A DNA stretch of 26,349 bases from Apostichopus californicus (GCA_020650975.1 JAIPMN010016991.1:1-26349), one strand, 5' to 3'. Shown: positions 1 to 9,500, counted from the stretch's first letter. The notes: generated by a model not told the origin, from the sequence alone. Made by a program: numbers and translations.

Positions 1-756
1 TAGTAGTATCCAAGCAGGGTGGTGCGTGTCATTTGCACCGCTCTAACTGAGTTGCCCCCTGTTGACCTGTCACGACCGGCCCTCGTTCACAGTTCCTTGC
101 GGGATAGGGCCTTGAATGCAATTTTTGTACAGGGACGTCATTCAATCGTTGCAGGCGCCGTGATCTTGCCTGGAGAATTGGCACACGGTGTCTTGGTGAC
201 AAATCTAAAAAGGTATCATTGGCGATTGGGTGATGGACTGTGCCCAAGGACCGGCTGTGACAGCTTATAGAGTACAGTACCGCTCATGTTTTTTTTTGGC
301 ATAATTGCTTTGTTTTAAACTTATGGGAGTGGTTCCAGACCTGGACCGACCGTGTAACGGGAGACCGTTCATGGTCGGTAGGACAGGGCTTTGTTTTATA
401 TGGGGTAGAGGAATAGATGTAGTATAGTTTTTAGGGGAAAATTTGCCAGTTGGCAGACAGTCCTGGAGGCGGTCAAGTGTGACATTCGCCTTCAAGTTGA
501 AGGCGATTTTCGCCGTTTATCGGGCTGCCATTTTTGGACGCTGATGTGCAGGGGAGGGGAGTTTCGTTTTGCTGCGTGCTGTTCGTCCTTTTCTGGTTTT
601 TTGATTGTTTGAGTGGGTTGTTGGGGGTTTGTCTCTGCAGGTCGGTGGGCGTATTTTACTTATTGGCTCGCTTGACTTGAGTTTTCTTTGTTAGAATGGG
701 AAGTTTAGGTAGTGCCGTTTGTTCGTGACGTTTTGGATCCCGCAGCGCGGGTCACG
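1..756 (-). mobile_element. 5' fragment of a Tx1/L1-like LINE (start of ORF1), cut by window edge
   Basis: Read on the minus strand from 756 leftwards, this segment matches the plus-strand sequence from 17416 onwards. Both begin with the same 33-bp palindrome and continue with an A/C-rich leader containing the shared words ACTCAAGTCAAGCGA and CCTGCAGAGACAAACCCCCAA. That places it at the 5' end of the same LINE family. Beyond about 500 the two copies diverge or carry different deletions. Short peptides such as SVRAVQMTRTT near the left edge resemble the N-terminal part of Tx1-type ORF1 proteins, but no long open frame survives and stops are frequent. It is a decayed copy; the rest of the element, including ORF2, would lie outside the window to the left. 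Homology to the 17.4-kb copy is seen directly; the ORF1 assignment is inference. Confidence 0.55.
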
Positions 757-1505
757 TAAAAAACACTCTGGTTAAGAAAAGAGGATGTAACATAAAAGCA
801 TCATTACTTTAAATTTCGGCAAACCTTTAACCAAAACATGCGTACCAGCCATGAAAAAAACAAAATCATCAACATACAGCTTGAGCAAAACTACCAGACA
901 GTACATATTTTGGCCAAAATGGGGATAGAACTTATTCATTACAAAGTATAAACAACATTAACAGTTACGAACAAGTGGAACGTTTGAGTTGCAATAATTG
1001 TTTTTAGTTCATTTGGAAAGTTTACACTTAAGGATAGGAAGAAGGGAATTTCAAAATGTTTAATGTGAATGAAATCTTAACGGACATGTTGTTACAATTT
1101 CAAACAAATGTATTTGATCGCTGACTTCTATAATAACAAATTTCCTTGGTGCATTGAGAGTCAGGTTATTAGTAAAGTGTCACACACTGTGTCCCAACCT
1201 GGTGAAATGACCCAAAACTGCCATTATAACATTACTAAATATTGACTGACATATCGATGTTAATACTTGAAAAATCCATCTCAAGTATAACAGTAAATAA
1301 AATCACTATTTTCAAAATTTATCCTTTTAATTGACGTTTGTTTTAATTTTTTAGTTTTTTAGTTAGTCAAGCCAAGTAACCTTGCGGGGTATGCGATAAT
1401 CAAGTTCGCACGAACGCCGTCCAGTCTGGAAAACCCATAAGGGTTTTCGTTAGTAGCCGGGACCCGGGTGAAATGACCCGCCTACTGCACGTACATGGCC
1501 CGGCT
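757..1505. other. AT-rich stretch without a recognised gene
   Basis: No open frame of note, RNA gene or clear repeat is visible. The sequence is AT-rich to about 1370 and then becomes more GC-rich, with GACCC words (GTGAAATGACCCG near 1468) just before the inverted-repeat element that starts at 1506. Confidence 0.4.
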
Positions 1506-1566
1506 GCGAATATTTTTTCCCCAAACTGAACTGACACTGAAATTATTTCCTCGATTCTGATTGGCT
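1506..1566 (+). repeat. Left terminal inverted repeat of the 1.6-kb element
   Basis: This 61-bp arm matches the reverse complement of 3027-3087 with two mismatches, both near the poly-T run. Outside the arm the similarity weakens to short GC-rich words (CCCGGCT against CCGGGGTC). Confidence 0.85.
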
Positions 1567-1747
1567 CTCAGCGAGCACGTGATATACTTTAGTATTGAAC
1601 ATGAATCCCTCGATAATCTGTCGATATCAGTATGATCAACACGAACAAATTCAAGTTATTCACATTAGCAACTTTGCAGAACTTTTGGTAGGTATATGAA
1701 CGAAAGTATATAGTGTTGTTAACACAATCAAGCAACTATTCCCAACT

Positions 1748-1755
1748 ACTGCGCC
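1748..1755 (+). repeat. 8-bp target-site duplication ACTGCGCC, left copy
   Basis: ACTGCGCC directly precedes the MITE terminus CAGGGGCGGGATT. The same 8 bp follow the other end at 2434-2441. An 8-bp duplication is the signature of hAT-superfamily insertion. Confidence 0.85.
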
Positions 1756-2433
1756 CAGGGGCGGGATTGAGTTGTGAAAGTGGGGGGGGGGGGCAAACAT
1801 GCCAGCAAGACTATCTAAGCGGAGCGCCACCATCGGTTGGCGCGGAGCGTACAAGATTTTTTTTGGCTTTACAAACCCTCCAGATGGCCGGAAACGGCAG
1901 TTCCCGAGTGCTCTAAGCTGCATGTACCCCTCCTTGAAATATGGATGTCATGTCTGCAATTTGTATCTATAGATAGTTAATCATTGTTTAAATATTTGAA
2001 GAGGATCGATAGTAGAACATATGGTCAGATGGAGATGTACAACTTTTGTTATACGTCACTATCTAAGCGGAGCGCCATCATCGGTTGGCAAGGAACGTCG
2101 AAATTTTCGATGAAAGGTACCCTTAGATCGGTAAAATTAACACCCATATAGGCTTTAAATTGCATCTAAACAATTAACGAACGTGTGTAAATTTAGGGAG
2201 GGCGGATAGAAGAACTTATATGGTGATGTACAACTGAAGCTTATACGTCACTATTAATGCGGTGCACCACCATCAGTTGGCGCGGCGCGTCGAAATTTAA
2301 GCAAAAAGGAAATCCTAGATCAGCAAAAATGACACCTGGTAACAATAAATCGCACAAAAAAGTTAACTAAGATTTGGGAAAAAGTTGGGGGCAAATGCCC
2401 CCTCTCGCCCCCCCCCCCGTAATCCCGCCCATG
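1756..2433. mobile_element. hAT-type MITE (678 bp) nested in the larger element
   Basis: The left end reads CAGGGGCGGGATT followed by a G-run. The right end, read inward on the minus strand, is CATGGGCGGGATTAC followed by a G-run. These short imperfect inverted termini and the perfect 8-bp duplication ACTGCGCC on both sides (1748-1755, 2434-2441) are what hAT transposons leave. The CAGGGGCG...GGGGGGG type of terminus is a common hAT-type MITE end in marine invertebrate genomes. No transposase is encoded. The interior holds three diverged copies of a hairpin-forming motif (see 1810-2292). Confidence 0.85.
1810..2292 (+). repeat. Three diverged repeats carrying a hairpin motif
   Basis: A roughly 43-bp motif beginning ACTATCTAAGCGGAGCGCC occurs at 1810-1852, 2058-2100 and, more diverged, 2250-2292. 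Its core GCGCCACCATCGGTTGGCGC can fold as a hairpin with a 6-bp GCGCCA/TGGCGC stem. The sequences around the copies are also similar: GATGTACAAC and TATACGTCACTAT precede copies 2 and 3. The interior is therefore a decayed tandem array with units of roughly 190-250 bp. A fourth, nearly identical motif lies at 24517-24560. Confidence 0.75.
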
Positions 2434-2441
2434 ACTGCGCC
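2434..2441 (+). repeat. 8-bp target-site duplication ACTGCGCC, right copy
   Basis: Identical to 1748-1755 and directly abutting the right end of the MITE. Confidence 0.85.
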
Positions 2442-3026
2442 CATTATAGGCAGTCCTCAATCGTTTGTTTACTCGCTTGACTCCGCTCTACAAAACACAT
2501 GTAATGTAGCCTATTGCTATTGTACTGTGTATAGTATACAACACATAAATTCAAAATGTATTCAGTCAATGAATCATGATAGGCCTAGTCGAATATGCAG
2601 TGGACATGAAGACGGCGAGCAAGTATGTGCCAGCCAGTGAGTGTACACAAAAAAGGCATTTGACGATATGTCTGTGTCTTTTGACTTGTTAACTAATTGT
2701 ATATAGCCTTACAACCTAAACGTACGTAAACAGATGTTTACCGGCACATGGTGACTTAGTAGGCCTGCATTAATCGTATATACGTATTCGAATTAGTTCG
2801 AGATCTCAAATTCACTAATATAGGCCCTATACCGCCCTTACAGTAGCTCTAGATAACTGCAAAGCCTCACATTTTATCTACATGTAGGCACACTTAGGCC
2901 TACAGACTTTAACTTAGCCTGTATAAGGCCTACACACGTATTTTTGACATGATGCGGCCTATGATCAACACTAACAGTGTCACATTCATTCATTGATAAA
3001 CGCAGACTAGCATTCCGGTTTTGATC

Positions 3027-3087
3027 AGCCAATCAGAATCGAGGAAATAATTTCAGTGTCAGTTCAGTTTGTGAAAAAAATATTCGC
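3027..3087 (-). repeat. Right terminal inverted repeat of the 1.6-kb element
   Basis: Reverse complement of 1506-1566, 59 of 61 bases identical. The arm includes an AGCCAATCAG (CCAAT-like) word at its inner edge, which may be coincidental. Confidence 0.85.
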
Positions 3088-3328
3088 GACCCCGGCTATT
3101 CATCCGTTTTGCATAATTCAGAATCGGAAATGGGGGTTTTCGACACAAGAGAAGAAACTCATACCATAATTGAAAACGTCAACTGTCATCTTTGTGAGTT
3201 GTGGGCCAATATGGCTCCCATAATTTTTCGGGGGTAGGGAGAAAAATGTCTCGTTCATTGAAATCTAGGAATTCTGATAACCCTCAATTGGATTCAGGGG
3301 ATGGAATAGAGAACCGGGCTTCAATGCC

Positions 3329-3354
3329 CATGCATTGCCATCATGCATTGCCAC
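3329..3354 (+). repeat. 13-bp tandem duplication
   Basis: CATGCATTGCCAT is followed at once by CATGCATTGCCAC. A minor local duplication. Confidence 0.8.
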
Positions 3355-3947
3355 TCTCCCTCCACCCCCCCCCCCCCATTCCCCATTTGAGCATTTGGCG
3401 TTGGGGAGACACTCGAAAAATAGACCAATTCGATTGTCAGTTTGGAACCTATGGTTGGATTACTAGCCCAGCTTGGATGAGTTATAAATCATTAAGGCTC
3501 CCCTCTCGGAGGCTATCATGGGCCCTCAGCTATGCCTCCAAGAAAAATCCCCCCTCCCTGTACATATACACAATCCCAGATCGAATTCAATAAAAAAAAT
3601 ATATAGCGGGATTATAAGGGGAAGGCACCAAGTTGGGGTGTTTGAAAAGTACTACTATTCCACTACTCTAAGAAACTAGATATGGCAGTATTTTGCTACC
3701 ATACACAATACAGAGTTATCAAACTTTAGCAAGTGCTACTTCTGTTTGCTAGCTTCAACTTGCTTAATACATATATGAAGATCTTGGAAACGCAGTCTCG
3801 GTTATTTCTTGAGTTACGTCGAGCCCACAGGGAATCGGTGAGTATGTACTAGTGACCTTTGCTATTCTATGACGATGCCTCAGGAGTTTGGGTGTTTGGG
3901 CTTCACGAAGAACATGAAAAAATGAAAAGGAGAATGAAATGAAATGA

Positions 3948-3989
3948 TATAGCTAGGCCCGCTTACCATATAGCTAGGCCCGCTTACCA
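3948..3989 (+). repeat. Perfect 21-bp tandem duplication
   Basis: The unit TATAGCTAGGCCCGCTTACC plus a final A occurs twice, head to tail and without mismatch. This implies a recent duplication. Confidence 0.9.
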
Positions 3990-4789
3990 TATATAATACA
4001 CTGGTACCAGTTCTGCGAAACAATTATAGGCCTATGCTGGGATGGGTTAAGGTGTGGGGGCATCAGTTCGTCAAAGCCGAATCATGTGGCATCCAATATG
4101 TGTTCCTAGGCTTACATTGTTGTGATGTAGCCGGGTGATGGTAAATAATGGGAGGGGGCAGGGAGTTTTGCTCAGGCTAATCGTCTGATCAAATAAGTGA
4201 ATTCTTTGGTAAATTACCTGTGGGGCCTTCCTGTGCTTACAAACTACAATGCAGTGGTCATCCAGAGGAACTAGCGGTGGGGCACTCTCGGCGTGAAGCC
4301 CGGGCAAATCATGTATTTTCGAATTCAACTTAGACATCACGGTCATTCCGTGTGAAATCACCGGAGGCTGTTGCTCGACCGACTCCAAAAATTCCCAAAA
4401 TATTTGTGTCAATAGTCTGTTATGAAAATAGCATATTGTGAAATTTTTTAGCGAAATTCGTTGATTCTTGACGGATTTAAAATTCTTTGAAATTTCGAAA
4501 GTCGCCAGTAAAATGCCTTTTTTGTATTTTGTCAGGTTTGAGGTCTTATTTGTCAGCAAATACATATCCCACCAGCTAGCAATAATATTAACCTAATGAA
4601 ACTATCCCATAGAATAGGTTTCTGTAGTATGAAGCTTCTCAGATGTTGTTTTGTGAAGTTATGGCTACCTAAAATGCCCAAAATTTTCGTTTTGGACTAT
4701 TACCACCACACATTTCTTTAGGAAATGACACCCTCAAATTCTCAATAGTGTGACATGGTCCAATTTTATGTATGAATAGGCTGTGTACA

Positions 4790-4809
4790 TACTGTACCTG
4801 TGTACAGTA
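4790..4809. repeat. TACTGTAC/GTACAGTA inverted repeat in a GTAC-rich patch
   Basis: TACTGTAC (4790-4797) and GTACAGTA (4802-4809) form an inverted repeat with a 4-bp spacer. More GTACAG and TTGTACA words follow to about 4854. The patch lies just upstream of the Academ-like gene and might belong to its terminal or promoter region; this is not shown. Confidence 0.5.
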
Positions 4810-4980
4810 GCATTGTACAGTATATTAAGTACAGGTATTGTACAACTGTGGCCCATACAATCATACAGTATTTGGCAATAACGAAACACCCCCACCTGCC
4901 GTAGTTGCCCCCTACTTTGCAAATATATTAAGCACGCAAAAATTAACAACAGTTCCAGGGGAACTTCTGAAACTGTGCCC

Positions 4981-5005
4981 TCCCTGTGTTTTGTCTTCCC
5001 TACAG
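4981..5005 (+). other. Probable splice acceptor before the Academ-like coding segment
   Basis: A pyrimidine-rich tract (TTTTGTCTTCCCTACAG) ends in CAG at 5005. Family-like protein similarity starts immediately after, with GSANESIIDECQIC. This fits a 3' splice site, with an upstream first exon that I cannot locate. Confidence 0.55.
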
Positions 5006-5458
5006 GCTCAGCAAACGAAAGCATAATTGATGAGTGTCAAATCTGTAAAAAGGCTTTCCTTGGGACAGAAGCGATAGTGACACTTCGGAAAAAAGGTTGC
5101 GAAGGAATAGCCAGAGCAAGCTTATCACGGGGGGATGACATCCACACAGAGCCAGGTCAACGAGTTCACAAAGAATGTCGCAAAGTTTATTGCAACGAGA
5201 ATGAAATAGCTGCTTCAAAGAGAAAGAGTGCTATTGACACTGGCACATCAGCAGGCACTTCAGAACGAACAAAAGAATACCACAACAGTTTCGCCAAGTG
5301 AATGATCCCCCACCAGCCAAGCGCGGTAGACCACAGAATGTTTCGCAGATGGAAGCGTTCCTGAAAGTGGCGACATACCTGCAAGAAAATTATGATGAGC
5401 AAACAACCATACATGATCTCATTGACAAGATGCAGGAGTTTTTGGTCGACTCATCGTG
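5006..5458 (+). pseudogene. Academ-like gene, N-terminal Cys-rich and AT-hook part
   Basis: The first frame gives DECQICKKAFLGTEAIVTLR, then KKGCEGIARASLSRGDDIHT, then GQRVHKECRKVYC. The spaced cysteines and histidines (CxxC ... C ... HxxC ... C) look like half of a zinc-binding module. At about 5300 the frame ends. The next frame resumes with PPPAKRGRPQ, which contains an AT-hook-like core, and a short helical stretch (MEAFLKVATYLQENYDEQTT) ending in a stop at 5457-5459. Relatives I recall carry a second Cys cluster between these parts, so an internal deletion near 5300 is likely. DNA binding is the probable role of this region. Confidence 0.55.
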
Positions 5459-7300
5459 AAAGATCAGCTGACACAACACTTCAGTGACTCGATTGTCGTA
5501 ACTGAAATCAACGGGAAGACTAATGTCGTCACCCTCAGGAATAATGCATCCAAAATTCTCCAAGACTTCTACTGTCAATCTAAAGGAAACAACACCGAAA
5601 CTGACAAATTGAGAATAATACAAACAGCAGCAAAATGAATTAAAACAGACATCCAATCAGTCAGGCAACGGATGATTACCCGAGTTGTGAAGAGCTGTCG
5701 TCAATTGAAGAGAGTATAGCATATCTGCCAGAGTCACTGCACATGTTGCTGGATGTCCTGTTTCCATCCAAAGGAGGACAACTCAAGTTAGCTTCACTGG
5801 GGCAGGCGATTATGCAGACTACTCGTCCAAGAGTCTTATTAGCCCCTCTACAAATTGGACTTGGTGTACAGCTCCATCATCATTTTGCTTCGAGGTTCCT
5901 CATGGACACTCTGAGTAAACTTGGCTTTTGCAGCTCATATTCGCAAGTAGCTAAATTTGGACGGAATGCTGCAATTACCGATGAGACAGACATCCTTAAC
6001 TTGACAGCAGGACATTTTGTGCAGCATGTCGCAGATAACGTTGACATAACGTTAGAACCATAGATGGGATTGGTACCTTCCATGGCATGGGGATGATTGC
6101 TGCCATCACACCACAAATCAAGAGGAATCGACATATTCCAAGAGGTACAGTCAGCGCAGACGAGATATCAGCAGTCGGTACTGTAAACATAGTGCACTTC
6201 ATGCCAATGTTCGATGGACTCCGAACTCTCTGCTATGAAAAGCTGACCCAACATCACGGATCGGGCAACTATACTCTCAGTGCGTTCTCCGAGGCCAGCA
6301 TGGTCTGGGTTCATGCAAATGATACACAAAGGTGACCACCCTGGACAATCATCCGTTGTTTTTCTGCCTATGATAGATATGGACCCGGGGAACATGTCTT
6401 GCGTGAGTTCGACCCTTCATTTCATTGGCCAGCATGCTGAACGGTATGGCGTGACACCCATTATAACATTCGACCAACCATTGTGGTGGAAGGCCTTGCA
6501 AGTGATCAGGAGCCAACCAGCAAACAGCCCGCTGCACTCCATTGTTTTGAGATTAGGAGGCTTTCATACTGAGATGAGCTTTATCGGCTGGATTGGACAT
6601 CTGAGGGCAGGATCAGGGCTGCAGGAGATGTTGGAAACAATCTATGCCAGTAACACTGTCAACCATATGCTCTCCGGGAAGGCAATTGTCTCGGAGTGCA
6701 ACATGGATCACACTGTACCAGAATCCACTTCCGAACCAGACGATGACTGCAAAGCAGATCTCCAAGCTGCGGGCATCTTGTTCGATGAGCTGTTGTCAGG
6801 TAATACAACCTTCAGTCAAGTGCATGATTCAGAGGCCTTCACCAGGATTCACGGACAACTTCAGGCCAAGAAAAGGTCCATGAAGAACTCACGTACAGGC
6901 AGACTTTGGCTTCAGTTCATGGAGATGGTGCAAATCCTACGCAACTTCCTGAAAGGTGAGCGATTAGGCATATGGGACCTCCACATTCAGGCCATGGTTG
7001 AGATGCTTCCCCTACCTTGCTGCTTCAGGACATAACCTCTACACAAAATCTCTTTCTGTATATTTGCAATACCTTGTCAAGTTCTCCGAGACAGCTCCAC
7101 AGATCTTCCAACATTGCAGTGGAGGACTACACGTGGTACGCAGATCGGATCGTCTATGGGCTGGCCTCTCGGCTGATCTGGTCATCGAACAAGTTCTGAT
7201 GCGCAGCATCAAACGGGAGGGTTGACACGAGGCCGTGGGATGACGGAAACCCAGCGACTGATCTGGTTGATGACACATCCTCATTGCTCCGAGGTTAAAA
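5456..7300 (+). pseudogene. Academ-like gene, transposase core
   Basis: Successive frames encode KDQLTQHFSDSIVVTEINGK (from 5459), CEELSSIEESIAYLPESLHM leading into GQAIMQTTRPRVLLAPLQIG (to about 6045), then RTIDGIGTFHGMGMIAAITP after a frameshift next to VADNVD at about 6045. The longest open piece, 6280-7035, holds the strongly conserved blocks GDHPGQSSVVFLPMIDMDPG, VTPIITFDQPLWWKAL and LGGFHTEMSFIGWIGHL. A further frameshift near 7010 leads to YLAASGHNLYTKS and LHVVRRSDRLWAGLSADLVI, then GLTRGRGMTETQR at about 7221. The conserved acidic residues in VADNVD and TFDQP are candidates for catalytic carboxylates, by analogy with DDE/D transposases only. The stretch after HMLSGKAIV (near 6690) looks shortened compared with relatives. 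Confidence 0.6.
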
Positions 7301-8310
7301 AATGCAATGCAGCAGCTGACCGCTATAAACTATACCACAAATCAGCAACATAAAGACACTACAAATGCCAGACAGGAAAGAGACATGGCAGATATCTGCG
7401 AGTTAGTGGTGTCCAGAGCTTGCGGAGCATTGCTACTGGTATCAATGCAGACGGCAGGGTGAACGTAGACACAGCGAAGGATGTAGGACAAGGCATTCTG
7501 GATTCCATGGTTGGGAAAAGTGTTCTGGAAGACACTTTCAGGAAGAAGGACCAGGCGGTGACACTCCACACATGTCATAAAAATCAACCATGATACGGTG
7601 AACATCGATCCACAACTTCTATTCCAACGACTTGTCACGATGGGAACAAGGAACGATCAGCTGCAACAGATTTTCAAGTTTGAGCTATGCAGCTATCCAC
7701 CAGCATTGTTTGAAGGCAAACAAGTATTGAGGTCTGGTAACAAACCAGTACTTGCAGATGCTATCTGTAGTCTAATCCAAGACGATATGACTCAACCTGT
7801 TGGTCAAAGCCAGTACGTCCTGGATGGTGGATCCCTATTACATAGGATTCCTTGGCAGCGTGGCTCATCATATGATGGCATATGTGAGCGATACACCAAC
7901 TATGTGACACGCAAGTATGGGAAGGCAAAAAGTCAACAAAAGACGGGGCTCATCAACGCCGAACAAGTGGACGAGAGGGACCGAAAGTAGATTTTTCTGG
8001 GGGAATGCCTATGAAATCCAAGAAAGAGGAGTTCCTGTCCAACAAAGACAACAGAGTTTCATCCGGCTACTGAGTATACATCTAGAGCAGATGGGATGTA
8101 AAACACACCATGCTGAAGGAGATGCTGATGTACTCATAGTACAGACGGCCATAGAGTCTGCAGGATTTCATCAAACTATCGTTGTAGGTGACGACACGGA
8201 CCTCCTTGTACTCCTCTGTTTCCATACTACGGAGGATTCTTTAGATATCTTCTTCAGACCACAAGGGAAGACTGGAACAAAGAAGCAGTCATGATGCTGG
8301 AACATCAAGC
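7301..8310 (+). pseudogene. Academ-like gene, XPG/FEN-like nuclease part with a broken N-terminal motif
   Basis: SLRSIATGINADGRVNVDTA (about 7417) and VNVDTAKDVGQGILDS precede a frame (7598-7932) with IDPQLLFQRLV, ELCSYPPALFE and YVLDGGSLLHRIPWQRG. After RKYGKA at about 7928 the expected phosphate- and metal-binding FDGY-type stretch is missing. A different frame continues with STKDGAHQRR (7933-7962) and MKSKKEEFLSNKDN. A third frame then gives HLEQMGCKTHHAEGDADVLI and IVVGDDTDLLVLLCFH (8090-8224). These acidic motifs match the XPG/FEN/PIN-like nuclease pattern in which aspartates hold metal ions. The enzyme is clearly inactive here because of the deletion and frameshifts. Confidence 0.55.
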
Positions 8311-8929
8311 ATGTTCAGAGGGTTTTGGGAGAAGAAGTCTGCCAGAATATTTTCTTCACACATGCCATCCTTGGTTGTGACACGACGTCTCGGTTGTTCG
8401 GCCTTGGAAAAGGACTCGCTCTGAAGCACATCCGTACTGACGTCTGCTTCAGAGCACAGGCTAAGGTATTCCTGGATGGAAGATCTACATTGGAAGATAC
8501 GGCGAAGGCAGGCGAATCGGCTTTGGTGTCTCTGTATAAAGGCTCAGCAGGTGACACACTGACACACTGGACAAACTGAGACTGCAACGCTTCCAACAGA
8601 AGGTAGCTACAAGTGCTAGTTGCGTTCGACCAGAGAACTTGCCTCCTACGTCATCTGCTGCGAAGTTCCACAGCCTCCGTGTATATCACCAAGTCCAAGT
8701 GTGGAAAGGAGTCACAACCCTCGATCCTCAGATCTTCGGATGGAAAGCAGTGGAATGTAAATTGGTGCCTGTGCAATGCGACATGGAGGTTGCACCCAAA
8801 ACACTTCTACAAATAGTGCGATGCTCCTGTCGACAAGCTGGACTGGACTGTTCAACATGCTGTGGAGAGTGCCGTGGTATCTGCACAAACATGTCTGAGG
8901 AGAACACAGATGTAATGGATGATATGTAA
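8297..8929 (+). pseudogene. Academ-like gene, C-terminal part with CXC-like cysteine cluster
   Basis: After a frameshift near 8297 the frame continues with GEEVCQNIFFTHAILGCDTT and SRLFGLGKGLALKH to a stop at 8577-8579. The last frame, from about 8570, encodes NLPPTSSAAKFHSLRVYHQV and VWKGV, then the cluster CSCRQAGLDCSTCCGECRGI close to the end, with the natural-looking stop TAA at 8927-8929. The cysteine spacing resembles the Tesmin/TSO1-like CXC type, a DNA-binding fold. That is by analogy; the partner site is unknown. Confidence 0.6.
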
Positions 8930-9044
8930 TTCAAAGATCAATGAGAGGTAGGATACCAACCAAATGTCATGAGTGTGGCTGATATGCCGAATGTTCCCAA
9001 GTAGTTATGGAATTTTGCATGCACATAATGGGTCATGGGAAATG

Positions 9045-9500
9045 AGTCATTTTGGGTCTTTTTGGGCTTTGGCGGTGTTCAAAACAATGCGACTTGCTGT
9101 TCAAAATTTTCAAAAAATAGACTTACCAGATCAAAAGATGTGGTGAAATTGAATGTTGTATTATGGTACAGGTAGATAAAGACCGATCGATCGATCGAAA
9201 TGCATTTCATTGGCTTTGGCGATGTTGAAAACCATGATTTTCAGTTCAAAACAGGCAAAAATCACTTACCAGAAGGGAAGATATCATGAAAATGAGAGTC
9301 TGTGATCAGCCATTTTGGATGATTGTACAGGAATGTACCATCCAATCGATTCGAAATGTGTTCCATTGGCTTTGGCGCTGTCGAAAACTATGGAATACTG
9401 TCGAAAACCGGCAAAATCACTTACCAGATGGGCAGATATCATGAAAATGAGAGTCTGTGGTCGGCCATTTTGGCGGCCATCTTGAAATTTTGCCTTTCGC
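9045..9500 (+). repeat. Tandem array of about 150-bp units downstream of the Academ-like gene
   Basis: Three degenerate copies are recognised by GGCTTTGGCG(G/A/C)TG at 9065, 9212 and 9368 (spacing 147 and 156 bp). Each is followed by a word like ATCACTTACCAGA (ACTTACCAGATC in copy 1). Copies 2 and 3 also share GATATCATGAAAATGAGAGT. The last copy ends in GGCCATTTTGGCGGCCATCT. It begins 115 bp after the stop codon and may be a subterminal or 3' region of the transposon. Confidence 0.8.

Larger units (their letters stand above)
1506..3087. mobile_element. Non-autonomous DNA element with 61-bp terminal inverted repeats, interrupted by a MITE
   Basis: Positions 1506-1566 and the reverse complement of 3027-3087 agree at 59 of 61 bases by hand alignment. 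Subtracting the nested MITE and its target duplication leaves an original length of about 896 bp. The interior has no recognisable transposase, so it would need a transposase made elsewhere. The arms begin GCGAATATTTTTT and end at GATTGGCT towards the interior. I could not identify a target-site duplication, so the superfamily is unassigned. The near-identity of the arms suggests a fairly recent element, or one whose arms have been kept similar by conversion. Confidence 0.7.
3088..4733. other. Stretch without a supported gene
   Basis: I see only small structures here: a C-run near 3367-3377, a 13-bp tandem duplication (3329-3354), a 21-bp tandem duplication (3948-3989), and a minus-strand frame open for 164 codons at 4071-4565. 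That frame has no recognisable motif, repeat pattern or membrane segment and is not supported as a gene. Nothing resembles the transposase or reverse transcriptase families found elsewhere in the window. Confidence 0.4.
5006..8929 (+). mobile_element. Decayed Academ-like DNA transposon gene region
   Basis: A single protein, originally well over 1,000 residues long, can be followed in the plus strand across 3.9 kb. It now switches frame about ten times and contains in-frame stops. Domain order is a Cys-rich N-terminus, an AT-hook-like KRGRP, a conserved transposase-like core (GLGVQLHHHFASRF, VADNVD, TFDQPLWWKA, LGGFHTEMSF), an XPG/FEN-like nuclease signature (GDADVLIV, VGDDTDLLVLLC) and a C-terminal CXC-like cysteine cluster. 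From established knowledge, Academ transposons combine a Cys8 zinc finger, a transposase and, in one subgroup, an XPG nuclease, which fits this layout. The superfamily name is inference from that architecture. I could not find terminal inverted repeats. It belongs to a family I recognise as widespread among uncharacterised invertebrate proteins. Confidence 0.6.

Noticed and set aside
1750-1800. Long G-run as a G-quadruplex regulatory element
   Set aside because: The run belongs to the common MITE terminus seen again at 24470 and, inverted, at 2408-2418; no gene nearby to regulate.
2584-2700. Short frame starting MIGLVEYAVDMKTASKYV with a nearby GTGAGT, as a first exon of an autonomous source element
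   Set aside because: Only about 20 codons before the donor-like site, with no matching downstream exon.
3201-3593. Plus-strand frame of 130 codons
   Set aside because: It is low in recognisable motifs, runs through a C-run (PPPPP), and shows no similarity to any family I know. Likely chance.
4071-4565. Minus-strand frame of 164 codons
   Set aside because: Open but without any domain, repeat or signal. Kept only as a remark in the surrounding stretch.
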